Part shown: positions 1-5,627 of the stretch, one piece after another
Layout of the letters: every line of letters starts with the position of its first letter
How positions within the stretch are numbered: position 1 is the first letter of the stretch
From: a virus
DNA length: 25,367 nucleotides
Direction: 5' to 3' (one strand)
IMG/VR virus record: IMGVR_UViG_3300008259_000450
Coordinates: 1 to 25,367 of that record
Notes under the pieces: generated by a model
Seen by the model: the letters and a program-made list of their open reading frames with translations, nothing else
Database searches by the model: none
Told to the model about the DNA's origin: nothing
Program-made: the position numbers and the translations under genes

Positions 1-1
1 C

Positions 2-22
2 CGCCCCATAGGTGACTCATGA
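2..22 (+). CDS. 3' end of an upstream gene (partial, tentative)
   Basis: A reading frame entering from the left edge ends in TGA at 20-22, inside the ATGA formed with the next start at 19. Only six codons are visible, so no function can be given. The reason for listing it is that this ATGA overlap is the same junction type used throughout the rest of the window. Other frames also end in this short stretch, so the assignment is weak. Confidence 0.25.
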   Translation, partial: RPIGDS

Positions 23-771
23 GCGACATCATCCCGTTTGCTGACATGCGCGCGATGGCTGACGTTGCGGCCAAGTCTCGCATGTTTGGCTTTAAGTCTG
101 CCGACGAGGCACTGGCAATCATGCTTCTCTGCCAGGGCGAAGGGTTGCATCCGGCCATTGCCATGCGTGACTATCACGTGATCCAGGGGCGCCCTGCGCT
201 CAAGGCTGACGCGATGCTCGCACGCTTCCAACAAGCGGGCGGGTCTGTGAAGTGGACTAAGTATCAGGACGATGTTGTGAGCGGTGTCTTCGCGCATCCT
301 GCCGGCGGGGAACTGGAAGTTACTTGGACCATGGCGCAAGCCAAGGCTATCGGCCTTGCCACCAAGGACAACTGGAAGAACTACCCGAAGGCAATGCTGC
401 GCGCTCGCTGCATTAGCGAAGGCATTCGCACGGTTTACCCGGGCTGCATCGTCGGCGTGTACACGCCTGAGGAAGTGCAGGACATGGAGCCTGCGCGCGA
501 TGTTAAGGCGACTGTCGTTGAGGTTACGCCGCCTGCTGAAACCTATCCGGTCATGGTGCCGGGCGGCGGCATTTACTCCAAGGCCAGCACGATTGACGGT
601 TGGGTCAAGGTGTTCAACGAACTTGCTGGCAAGGTGCTGTTCTCCGACAAGTTGAGTATCGAGGAGAAGGGCGAGAAGATGCGTGGGCTTTGGGCTGCAA
701 ACAAGGAACTGATTGATAGCCTGCCTGCGACTGTTACTGAACAACTGAGAAAGGAACTTGCAGATGAGTAA
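19..771 (+). CDS. RecT-like phage single-strand annealing protein
   Basis: 250 aa. The N-terminal half carries the block typical of phage RecT-type annealing proteins: EGLHPAIAMRDYHVIQGRPA (about residues 41-60), then KADAMLARF and a GG before a tryptophan. The middle has NYPKAMLRARCISEGIR followed by YPG and YTPEEVQDM (about 121-155), a signature I associate with this family. Such proteins anneal complementary single strands during phage recombination or replication in the cytoplasm. The start ATG at 19 follows AGGTGA. The gene is followed with an 8-nt overlap by a small protein with an SSB-like tip and then a resolvase-like nuclease, a coherent recombination set. The family call is by recalled sequence pattern. 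An Erf- or Rad52-like annealing protein cannot be excluded, but the role would be the same. Confidence 0.7.
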   Translation: MSDIIPFADMRAMADVAAKSRMFGFKSADEALAIMLLCQGEGLHPAIAMRDYHVIQGRPALKADAMLARFQQAGGSVKWTKYQDDVVSGVFAHPAGGELEVTWTMAQAKAIGLATKDNWKNYPKAMLRARCISEGIRTVYPGCIVGVYTPEEVQDMEPARDVKATVVEVTPPAETYPVMVPGGGIYSKASTIDGWVKVFNELAGKVLFSDKLSIEEKGEKMRGLWAANKELIDSLPATVTEQLRKELADE

Positions 772-1072
772 TGCGTATCAACACAAGCCCGGCACGGGTT
801 CCATCAGCGCACGCGGCGAGAAGCCGAACGAACGCTCCCCTGACTACAAGGGCGAGATCGTGCTGGATCAGGACTATAAGGCCGGCGATACCGTGAAGTT
901 GAACGGCTGGATCAATACGTATCAATGGGGCACACGCGTTGGTCTGCGCATTGATAACTGGAAGCCTGATCCGAACTACAAGAAGCCCGAGTATCCGCGT
1001 GAGGTGCGTGGCAAGGACGAGATTCCTTTTAGCTTTGCATTAATCCTGCCGTTCCTCGGTATGGTTTGCTGA
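764..1072 (+). CDS. Small recombination-associated protein with SSB-like acidic tip
   Basis: 102 aa. The N-terminus (HKPGTGSISARGEKPNERSP, DYKG) resembles small phage proteins with an N-x-G-x-L/I...HPDY-x-G pattern that often follow recombinase genes. A basic Lys/Arg-rich middle follows. At residues 85-89 it has DEIPF, very like the C-terminal tip by which SSB proteins recruit partners, but here 13 hydrophobic residues (SFALILPFLGMVC) follow it. ATG at 764 is preferred over TTG at 758 because AAGGAAC lies at a normal distance from the ATG. It overlaps the RecT-like gene by 8 nt, and its TGA shares one base with the next ATG (TGATG at 1070-1074). The biochemical function is unproven; single-stranded DNA or recombinase binding is an inference from context. 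Confidence 0.65.
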   Translation: MSNAYQHKPGTGSISARGEKPNERSPDYKGEIVLDQDYKAGDTVKLNGWINTYQWGTRVGLRIDNWKPDPNYKKPEYPREVRGKDEIPFSFALILPFLGMVC

Positions 1073-1392
1073 TGCCAAACTCACGCACCAAGGGCGCGGC
1101 CTTTGAACGCGAGGTTGTGAACATTATCAAGGAGGCGCTTGGCGAACAGGTCAAGCGTAACCTCGATCAATGGCGCGACGGCGGGCATGACATCGCGCTC
1201 GGGCCTTATCTGATCGAGTGCAAGCGCAGGGCAAGCATCGCAGTCTATGAATGGCTGGATCAATGCACGGACGCCTGCAAAGGTCAGAAGACGCCCCTGG
1301 TGATTGCGCGCGGCGATAGGCGGGAAGCGGTGGTCATTATGCGCCTGACCGACTTCCTGCCGCTGCTGAAGGACAAGGGAGAAAAGGAATGA
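1072..1392 (+). CDS. PD-(D/E)xK nuclease, Holliday-junction-resolvase-like
   Basis: 106 aa. It has the compact layout of a PD-(D/E)xK nuclease: Glu13 in KGAAFEREV, Asp40 in DGGHDIAL, and the E-x-K pair Glu49/Lys51 in YLIECKRR, followed by a helix and the strand TPLVIARG. Archaeal-type and phage resolvases and VRR-NUC-like enzymes have this size and order, with metal-dependent cleavage of branched DNA as the usual activity. ATG at 1072 overlaps the previous TGA by one base; the TTG at 1066 is less likely. It sits with the RecT-like and SSB-like genes, which supports a recombination or replication role. Its last codons and stop lie in a 17-bp repeat found again 320 bp downstream. Confidence 0.75.
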   Translation: MPNSRTKGAAFEREVVNIIKEALGEQVKRNLDQWRDGGHDIALGPYLIECKRRASIAVYEWLDQCTDACKGQKTPLVIARGDRREAVVIMRLTDFLPLLKDKGEKE

Positions 1393-1393
1393 G
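1377..1393 (+). repeat. 17-bp direct repeat, left copy
   Basis: GGGAGAAAAGGAATGAG is identical to positions 1697-1713. It contains the last codons of the upstream gene, the AAAAGGA ribosome-binding sequence and the ATGA start-stop overlap. The two copies bracket one complete gene. Confidence 0.9.
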
Positions 1394-1712
1394 CGAGATC
1401 GCAGATAAAATCTACGCCGCCACCGGGCTGACGCTCAACGCAGAGGCGGCGGCAAAGGTTGCGCATATGATACGGCTGGCGCGCCAGGAAGCCGCCGACG
1501 AAATCGAAAAGCTGCGGGAGGCGCTGCGCGGTCTAATCGAATATGTAGAAAAAGAACAATGTGATCATTTAACTTTGAGGCGCGGAACGTTTTGGACATT
1601 TTGTGATAATTGTGGTGGGAAATGGGCCAGCGATGAGTGGGATTTTAGACCACCAAAAAAAGAATTAAAAGAAGTGGCGACCGCCCGCGCGGTGCTGGGA
1701 GAAAAGGAATGA
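1389..1712 (+). CDS. Unknown cassette protein with a possible zinc-binding CxxC
   Basis: 107 aa, not recognised. Residues 1-55 are helical and Glu/Ala-rich (EAAAKVAHMIRLARQEAADE). Residues 58-80 contain Cys at 58, then CDNC in an aromatic segment that looks like a small zinc ribbon or knuckle. The C-terminus is Lys/Glu-rich. DNA for the Cys segment (about 1545-1675) is clearly more A+T-rich than the DNA on either side, suggesting a mosaic origin. The gene starts in ATGA with the resolvase-like gene and ends in ATGA with the next gene. Both junctions lie in identical 17-bp repeats, so the gene could be removed by one recombination event without disturbing either neighbour. Confidence 0.7.
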   Translation: MSEIADKIYAATGLTLNAEAAAKVAHMIRLARQEAADEIEKLREALRGLIEYVEKEQCDHLTLRRGTFWTFCDNCGGKWASDEWDFRPPKKELKEVATARAVLGEKE

Positions 1713-1713
1713 G
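1697..1713 (+). repeat. 17-bp direct repeat, right copy
   Basis: This is a perfect copy of positions 1377-1393 at a period of 320 bp. As at the left copy, it encodes the terminal GEKE of the preceding protein, carries the ribosome-binding sequence and ends in the ATGA overlap with the following gene. Confidence 0.9.
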
Positions 1714-1888
1714 ATGGAATGGCAAGCTAACCCAGGAACAGGTTGAGGCAATTAGGGAGCATCCCTTGCCAGCCATCCATATAGCCAAATACTTTGGCGT
1801 ATCACCGCGCACAATCCGAAACGTGCGCAACTTCGACACTCACAAAACAAAGGGGACTATCCATGGCAAAGAAGCCAACCAGCACTAA
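1709..1888 (+). CDS. 59-aa helix-turn-helix protein
   Basis: 59 aa, MRWNGKLTQEQVEAIREHPL at the start. Residues 7-41 form a classic homeodomain-like or resolvase-type HTH: LTQEQVEAIREH, a turn, IHIAKYFGVS, then PRTIRNVRN as recognition helix. The ATG overlaps the previous stop as ATGA and follows AAAAGGA. It ends with TAA at 1886-1888, 26 nt inside the glycosyltransferase gene. A DNA-binding role, perhaps as a small transcription regulator, follows from the fold. The basic, compact form could also fit a nucleoid-type or transposase-like HTH fragment. The target is unknown. Confidence 0.7.
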   Translation: MRWNGKLTQEQVEAIREHPLPAIHIAKYFGVSPRTIRNVRNFDTHKTKGTIHGKEANQH

Positions 1889-2654
1889 AAAGCCAATCGC
1901 GGTTAAACAACAAAAGCCGCCCAAAATCTTCCTGGCAACGCCCATGTACGGCGGGCAATGCTACGGGCATTACGCGCAGTCAGTCTATCAATTCCGCGAT
2001 GTAGTCAGAGAACGCGGCTGGGACATGGTTTTCAGCTTCATGTTCAATGAGTCACTGATCCAGCGCGCACGCAACGGCATGACGCATCTGTTCCTGAAAT
2101 CAGACTGCACTCACATGCTGTTCATTGACGCCGACATCCAATTCAATCCGCACGAAGTCGCGGACATGATCGTCGCCGACAAAGACGTAATCTGCGGCAT
2201 CTACCCAAAGAAAGAAATCAACTGGTGGTCTGTGGATAACGCGGTCAAGGGCGGCGTGCCTTGGGACAAACTCAAAGCCTACACGGGCGCGTTCGTGATC
2301 AACCTTCTCTCAGGCGAAGGCAGCATCACCATCGCCAACAACCAGCCGTTTGAAGTCGCAGCCGCCGGCACAGGCTGTATGCTGATCAAGCGGCAAGTCT
2401 TTGAGAAGCTAAAGAAAACAACCAAGACCTACACCAACGACATTACCGATTTGTCAGGTCAGCTTGGCAACGAGAAGATTTACAACTTCTTTGATGTGCC
2501 TATCTGCCCTGAGAGTAACCGGCTTCTGTCAGAGGACTACGCCTTCTGTCACGCGTGGCGCGCGATCAAAGGCAAGATATACGCGGCGCCATGGGTAGGG
2601 CTGACGCATATCGGCACCTATCAGTTTGATGGCAGGGCGATCCCCGCACCATGA
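1863..2654 (+). CDS. Glycosyltransferase, family-2-like GT-A fold
   Basis: 263 aa. A Lys-rich N-terminus (1-20) leads into KIFLATPMYGG (21-31), the first strand of a GT-A nucleotide-sugar fold. The metal-binding DxD motif is Asp89-Ala-Asp91 in HMLFIDADIQF. Later come AGTGCMLIKR (169-177), a candidate catalytic acid in LLSEDYAF (Glu224/Asp225) and His249 in GLTHIGTY, all in the expected order. Such enzymes transfer a sugar to a protein, DNA or polysaccharide acceptor; the acceptor cannot be told here. ATG at 1863 is chosen because AAAGGGGA precedes it; a TTG at 1794 would add unlikely sequence. No membrane segment is visible, so the enzyme is cytoplasmic. Confidence 0.75.
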   Translation: MAKKPTSTKKPIAVKQQKPPKIFLATPMYGGQCYGHYAQSVYQFRDVVRERGWDMVFSFMFNESLIQRARNGMTHLFLKSDCTHMLFIDADIQFNPHEVADMIVADKDVICGIYPKKEINWWSVDNAVKGGVPWDKLKAYTGAFVINLLSGEGSITIANNQPFEVAAAGTGCMLIKRQVFEKLKKTTKTYTNDITDLSGQLGNEKIYNFFDVPICPESNRLLSEDYAFCHAWRAIKGKIYAAPWVGLTHIGTYQFDGRAIPAP

Positions 2655-2770
2655 GAAACCGCCGCTTAGACCCTGACTACGCTCTGGCCTTCTTGCTGCT
2701 GGCGATTATCTTCACCGTCGGCTTCGTTATCGGCGTAGTCATGAGCCTAGCCTGGAAGGTGATCTTCTAG
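2651..2770 (+). CDS. 39-aa single-span membrane peptide
   Basis: 39 aa. After a charged start (MRNRRLDPDY) there is one strong hydrophobic segment at about residues 11-36 (ALAFLLLAIIFTVGFVIGVV) and a short WKVIF end. The ATG overlaps the glycosyltransferase stop as ATGA. It is the last rightward gene, and its TAG is part of the CTAG that also holds the stop of the opposing late cluster. Small membrane peptides at such places can be holin regulators or superinfection-exclusion factors, but no family is recognised and the role is open. Confidence 0.55.
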   Translation: MRNRRLDPDYALAFLLLAIIFTVGFVIGVVMSLAWKVIF

Positions 2771-2910
2771 CGTTTTGCTGTGCGGGCGCTCTTGCGGAAA
2801 GAAGATGCCGTAGGGGCGCCCTTGCTGCCGGGCTTGCGCATACGCTCGCCAGAACCCGCCTTGATGCGTGCGCGCTTGGCATGGATGTTAGCATAGAGAC
2901 CGGGTTTCAT
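2767..2910 (-). CDS. Conserved 47-aa basic phage protein
   Basis: 47 aa, starting MKPGLYANIHAKRARIKAGS and continuing GERMRKPGSKGAP. I recognise this MKxGLYANIHAKRxRIxxGS...KPGSKGAP pattern from many small phage proteins of unknown function. It is very Lys/Arg-rich and lacks a membrane segment. The ATG overlaps the stop of the preceding gene as ATGA. It is the last gene of the leftward late cluster, and its TAG interlocks with the stop of the opposing gene. Binding of nucleic acid is plausible from charge only. Confidence 0.75.
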   Translation of the reverse strand: MKPGLYANIHAKRARIKAGSGERMRKPGSKGAPTASSFRKSARTAKR

Positions 2911-3158
2911 CTGCACTTCCACCTTCTCAAAGAGGCACGCGCCCGAGTAGCAGGGCCTTTCGCCTTGCGCACAACGCCCTTCATGCGGGCGCAGAATGAC
3001 TTACGGCGCGCTGCATCGCGCTTGGTCTTTACCTTGGTGACCGGGGCCTTCAGCTTGGAGCCTGTGGCGCGGTTGTACTTCGCGCGCCCCTTGGCGGTCA
3101 GGCCAGCACCTTCACGCGCCGGCAGCTTCTCGCCACGCCCTACGGATAGGTTTGCCAT
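2907..3158 (-). CDS. DUF6321-type small phage protein
   Basis: 83 aa, beginning MANLSVGRGEKLPAREGAGL, then TAKGRAKYNRATGSKLKAP and the signature RRKSFCARMKGVV, ending KGPATRARASLRRWKCR. This pattern matches the widespread phage family I know as DUF6321, of unknown function. It is strongly basic with a conserved Cys in SFCARM. Start at 3158 is preferred over longer options because the ATG overlaps the stop of the holin-like gene (TAATG). It shares the end of the late cluster with the 47-aa basic protein and follows the lysis genes. Confidence 0.8.
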   Translation of the reverse strand: MANLSVGRGEKLPAREGAGLTAKGRAKYNRATGSKLKAPVTKVKTKRDAARRKSFCARMKGVVRKAKGPATRARASLRRWKCR

Positions 3159-3676
3159 TACTTCCTCACCATGTTGTTGATGGCGTCCGTCTTCTCCTTC
3201 GATCCGGCACTCGAACCGAAGTAATACGCCACCACGCCACCCCAAGCCGTGCCCAAGGTGCCTAGCATCACTAGCATGGCTTCAGACCCGCCGTGTTGTG
3301 GTAAGCCGTTGCGCAGCATGTAGAACAACACGCCGAAGTAACCGACTGTGATCAAGCCGGCCAAAATCTTTGGCGTCCAATCTTTGACCTTAATCTCACG
3401 GTTACGGGCGCTGTCACGATCCGAATTGGCAATGCGCTCTAGGTCAATGTCCAACTCGCGCATCTGCACCGCGAAATCTTGCTCGGCCTTCTTCAAAGCC
3501 AACAACTGCTCTGGCGTCGCCCTTTCCGCCGCTTGCAGCAACTCGACCTCAGAACCGTCAGGCTTGCCCAACAACGCCTCAGAGATAGCTTTAGTTGCCA
3601 TACCCGCCAACGGACCGCCTACCGCTGACGCGATGCTCGGGGCTACCGTTTTGACTAGGTTGAGTAACTTATCCAT
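3158..3676 (-). CDS. Holin-like protein (3TM-holin family type)
   Basis: 172 aa. Residues 1-40 are an amphipathic Ala/Gly-rich helix (LLNLVKTVAPSIASAVGG). Residues 45-100 are a charged coiled segment ending in SDRDSARNREIKVKDWTPK. Two clear membrane spans follow (ILAGLITVGYFGVLFYML and AMLVMLGTLGTAWGGVVAYY), then FGSSAGSKEKTDAI, a tail I associate with phage holins of the 3TM family. Holins permeabilise the inner membrane to release the endolysin. ATG at 3676 has GAGG just upstream and overlaps the preceding gene by 8 nt; the upstream alternative at 3730 adds sequence inside that gene. It lies two genes after the endolysin. Confidence 0.7.
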   Translation of the reverse strand: MDKLLNLVKTVAPSIASAVGGPLAGMATKAISEALLGKPDGSEVELLQAAERATPEQLLALKKAEQDFAVQMRELDIDLERIANSDRDSARNREIKVKDWTPKILAGLITVGYFGVLFYMLRNGLPQHGGSEAMLVMLGTLGTAWGGVVAYYFGSSAGSKEKTDAINNMVRK

Positions 3677-4142
3677 CTGACCTCGCAAGCATGAAACTGA
3701 GGTTGGGGTGGCGCGGATAGGTGACCACACGCTCGCCCTCAGGGCATTTGTACTTAATGGTAGCTAACAAAGTCGCGCGCCCGGGCGCAATAGTTTCTTT
3801 GTCTGATAAGGTAAGAAGGTAAGTAAAGGTGTCTATCTCCGGGCTGGCCGGGCCTGTGAAGCGGGTCATGCTCGGCGTCGCCTGATGGATCACACCCGCG
3901 CCGTCACGCACCGTCACCTCAAAGCCTTCCACCGAACAGTCATCGCGGCGCTTGATACGCGCAACAGTTACCGTGATGGGTTCGCCCACTTTGGCCGGTT
4001 CGATCTTAAAATGCTCGGGCGCCCAGGTGATAATGTCGTTCTTGAAGAACCCAAACTTCTCGCCGGCTGTGTACCCGCCCACCATCAGCGCAAACGCGGC
4101 TGTGGCGAACTGAAGAACCGGCGTTAGCTTGGGTAACTCCAT
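3669..4142 (-). CDS. Membrane-anchored beta-domain protein in the lysis cassette
   Basis: 157 aa, not recognised as a named family. An N-terminal membrane anchor (about residues 8-26, VLQFATAAFALMVGGYTAGE) is followed by a beta-rich domain with an Ig-like feel (GEPITVTVARIKRRDDCSVE, FTYLLTLSDK, RATLLATIKYKCPEGE), including two Cys that could form a disulfide outside the cytoplasm. It sits between the endolysin and the holin-like gene and overlaps the latter by 8 nt. Position and topology would suit a spanin or a lysis regulator, but it lacks a coiled coil and a lipobox, so this remains a guess. Confidence 0.6.
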   Translation of the reverse strand: MELPKLTPVLQFATAAFALMVGGYTAGEKFGFFKNDIITWAPEHFKIEPAKVGEPITVTVARIKRRDDCSVEGFEVTVRDGAGVIHQATPSMTRFTGPASPEIDTFTYLLTLSDKETIAPGRATLLATIKYKCPEGERVVTYPRHPNLSFMLARSDG

Positions 4143-4143
4143 G

Positions 4144-4671
4144 TCATGCCTTCATCATCAACATGGCTTCTTCCAGCACTTCATTGACGCGCCGGCCCCA
4201 TCCCTTGCCGAAGGTCTCCCAATGCGGCAACGCCTGTAAGTAGTGCAACCGCTTGGCTTGATACTGGTCAATGACCTTAGGCAGCGTTTCACGTGAAACA
4301 TGCTCCAGCACGGCGGCAACGGTCTTGTGCCCGATAGACCCGTCCGCCTCCGCACCAACCAAGTCCTGCAACATCTTGGCTGCACGCCCTGGTCCGCTGT
4401 TCACGGCGAAGTCAAAGACGCAAAAGTCCAAGCCGCCGGGGAGGTCATCACCGCGCACCTTGTCCCAATACTGCTTGCGGTAAATCTCGCACAACTGCGT
4501 GTCGCTGATCATCTTCAACTCGTCCACACTAGCCTTGCGGCCCAGGTACAAGCTGAAGGTAGCAAGGGTAATTCCCTTGTTCGTGGCGCCGCCCGGGTCT
4601 TTCGGATGTGATACGAAACCGCCCTCGTGCCGCAACGTAAGCCCCAAGGCTTGCGCAAAGTTTATCTTCAC
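4144..4671 (-). CDS. Endolysin, glycoside hydrolase family 108 type
   Basis: 175 aa. The N-terminus has the family-108 muramidase signature: Glu16 in LRHEGGFVSHPKDPGGATNK, followed by GIT. Glu16 is the expected catalytic acid. The C-terminal half (about 85-170, DFAVNSGPGRAAKMLQ, DGSIGHKTVAAV) matches the peptidoglycan-binding domain that usually accompanies it. These enzymes cut the glycan chain of peptidoglycan. There is no signal peptide or SAR segment, so export should depend on a holin, and a holin-like gene follows two genes later. Its start overlaps the preceding stop by 4 nt (ATGA at 4671). Confidence 0.88.
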   Translation of the reverse strand: MKINFAQALGLTLRHEGGFVSHPKDPGGATNKGITLATFSLYLGRKASVDELKMISDTQLCEIYRKQYWDKVRGDDLPGGLDFCVFDFAVNSGPGRAAKMLQDLVGAEADGSIGHKTVAAVLEHVSRETLPKVIDQYQAKRLHYLQALPHWETFGKGWGRRVNEVLEEAMLMMKA

Positions 4672-5015
4672 AAGCCCTCGCCCGGGGTTATGTAAATTTC
4701 TGCATTGTTGTGTTCCGCAATAGCAGAAACATACACCGTCTTTGTCGAGCTGGTCTGCGGACCCGAGATCACAAACTTGGCGTTTACCGGGACAGACATG
4801 GTGTTGCCGGGCGTGCCGCTGATAGGCAGCGTTGCCGCCACGTTGGCGTTACCCACGCGCACATAGACCGGCTTGTTCGAGGCGTCGTGGTTGCCGAACA
4901 GGTACTGGTTCGACGGGCTGACCGCTGTGACAGCAACCGTCACCGCCGTGTTAGCCGTGGGCAACACAATCTTGTAGGTATTGCCCATCGGTTGAAAGGC
5001 AATGTTGTTAGCCAC
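4668..5015 (-). CDS. Small beta-rich virion-type protein, paralogue of the 14180-14509 gene
   Basis: 115 aa, beginning with VANNIAFQPMGNTYKIVLPT (GTG start) and ending AEIYITPGEGL. The overall pattern (F-x-x-MGNT near the start, SPSNQYLF in the middle, a sugar- or capsid-protein-like run of beta strands, ITPGxGL at the end) is the same as in the gene at 14180-14509, so the two look like paralogues. GTG at 5015 is chosen because GGAG lies 7 nt upstream; earlier starts would lie inside the preceding gene. The 8-nt overlap GTGGCTAA couples it to that gene. Related small proteins occur in many phages without known function; a virion surface role is inferred. Confidence 0.7.
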   Translation of the reverse strand: MANNIAFQPMGNTYKIVLPTANTAVTVAVTAVSPSNQYLFGNHDASNKPVYVRVGNANVAATLPISGTPGNTMSVPVNAKFVISGPQTSSTKTVYVSAIAEHNNAEIYITPGEGL

Positions 5016-5187
5016 GGTTTTTCTCCGGCTTCGTAGTCGGGGACTTCTTGGGATCGTGCGACCCGCCAAAGCACCACATGCTATTGAAACCGCCAGGAGG
5101 CACCTTGCCCGGGGTGAAGTAACCACCGCCCAAGCCGTAGGTGTCCTGGGGAATTTGCGGCCTAATCGGCCTCAGAGACTTTTCCAT
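5008..5187 (-). CDS. 59-aa Gly/Pro-rich protein, unknown
   Basis: 59 aa, starting MEKSLRPIRPQIPQDTYGLG, then GGYFTPGKVPPGGFNSMWCF and a Lys/Pro-rich end. No family name is known to me, but the low-complexity Gly/Pro pattern with aromatic residues is unlike out-of-frame noise. ATG at 5187 follows AAGGAAG at a good distance; the GTG three bases earlier is too close. It overlaps the next gene by 8 nt. A structural or accessory role is possible; no function can be given. Confidence 0.6.
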   Translation of the reverse strand: MEKSLRPIRPQIPQDTYGLGGGYFTPGKVPPGGFNSMWCFGGSHDPKKSPTTKPEKNRG

Positions 5188-5380
5188 CACGCTTCCTTTC
5201 CCGAAGACTCGGAATGAAGACGGCTAGTCCGAACGCGCCGGCCATAGCCATACGCTCCCACGTGGGTTCGTACATCGCCCAACATGATAGCGCAAAAGTC
5301 ATGAACATTGCCAGAATTGAAAAGACCCGCTCTGAAAGAACTTCGAGAGCGATCCTGATAACGCGCAGAGTTAAATCCAT
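5162..5380 (-). CDS. 72-aa two-span membrane protein
   Basis: 72 aa, MDLTLRVIRIALEVLSERVF at the start. Two hydrophobic segments, about residues 20-39 (FSILAMFMTFALSCWAMY) and 47-60 (MAMAGAFGLAVFIPSL), are separated by EPTWER, followed by a basic tail (RERKRDGK). ATG at 5380 has GGGGA 9 nt upstream. Its end overlaps the next gene by 26 nt, more than is usual in this cluster. The other frame of the same DNA (5187-5420) is also open with good signals. Size and topology would fit a holin or antiholin, but no family is recognised. Confidence 0.6.
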   Translation of the reverse strand: MDLTLRVIRIALEVLSERVFSILAMFMTFALSCWAMYEPTWERMAMAGAFGLAVFIPSLRERKRDGKVSEAD

Positions 5381-5420
5381 GGTGTTTGTCCCCAAATTTA
5401 CACCGAGGACAGTACATCAT
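5187..5420 (-). CDS. Possible overprinted gene with CPRC motif
   Basis: 77 aa in a different frame from the membrane protein at 5162-5380. It begins with ATGATG directly after the TAA of the upstream gene, with GAGG at a usable distance, and ends in a TGATG overlap with the next gene, the junction type used all along this cluster. The N-terminus has a zinc-knuckle-like CPRCKFGDKHHG; the rest is Ser/Arg-rich and unlike a folded domain. It may be a real short-motif gene overprinted by the membrane protein, or a chance open frame. The membrane protein is the stronger candidate. Confidence 0.3.
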   Translation of the reverse strand: MMYCPRCKFGDKHHGFNSARYQDRSRSSFRAGLFNSGNVHDFCAIMLGDVRTHVGAYGYGRRVRTSRLHSESSGKEA

Positions 5421-5627
5421 TTACGCCTCGTCGTCATCACTATTCATGAAACCCGACCCCCATTCGTCGAGGTCTGCCTTCTGTTTCAGTGCTTCTAGCT
5501 TGATAACCCTATCAATAACCTTGGTTTTATCGGTCAAGGTTGCTGACGGATCAGCCATAACTTCCTGCAAAAGTTTGGCAAGGGCCTCCTCCAAAGCAGG
5601 ATTCAGCCCCTTAGACTTCTTAGCCAC
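5421..5627 (-). CDS. Conserved 68-aa phage protein (DEWGSGF type)
   Basis: 68 aa, a single amphipathic helical protein: ALEEALAKLLQEVMADPSAT, then LTDKTKVIDRVIKLEALKQK and the end motif DEWGSGF followed by acidic residues. I recognise the 'DP-x-A-T-x-x-D-K-x-K-V-x-D-R...DEWGSGF' pattern from small phage proteins without known function. GTG at 5627 follows AGGAAG by 8 nt and lies in an 8-nt overlap (GTGGCTAA) with the upstream gene. The acidic tail and helix could mediate protein-protein contacts; a small-terminase-like role has no direct support. Confidence 0.7.
   Translation of the reverse strand: MAKKSKGLNPALEEALAKLLQEVMADPSATLTDKTKVIDRVIKLEALKQKADLDEWGSGFMNSDDDEA

Noticed and set aside
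1794-1862. N-terminal extension of the glycosyltransferase from TTG at 1794
   Set aside because: It overlaps the whole second half of the HTH gene and has no good ribosome-binding site, while ATG at 1863 follows AAAGGGGA.
3669-4142. Firm spanin call for the membrane-anchored beta protein
   Set aside because: The place in the lysis cassette fits, but there is no coiled coil, lipobox or embedded partner gene, so the assignment would go beyond the evidence.
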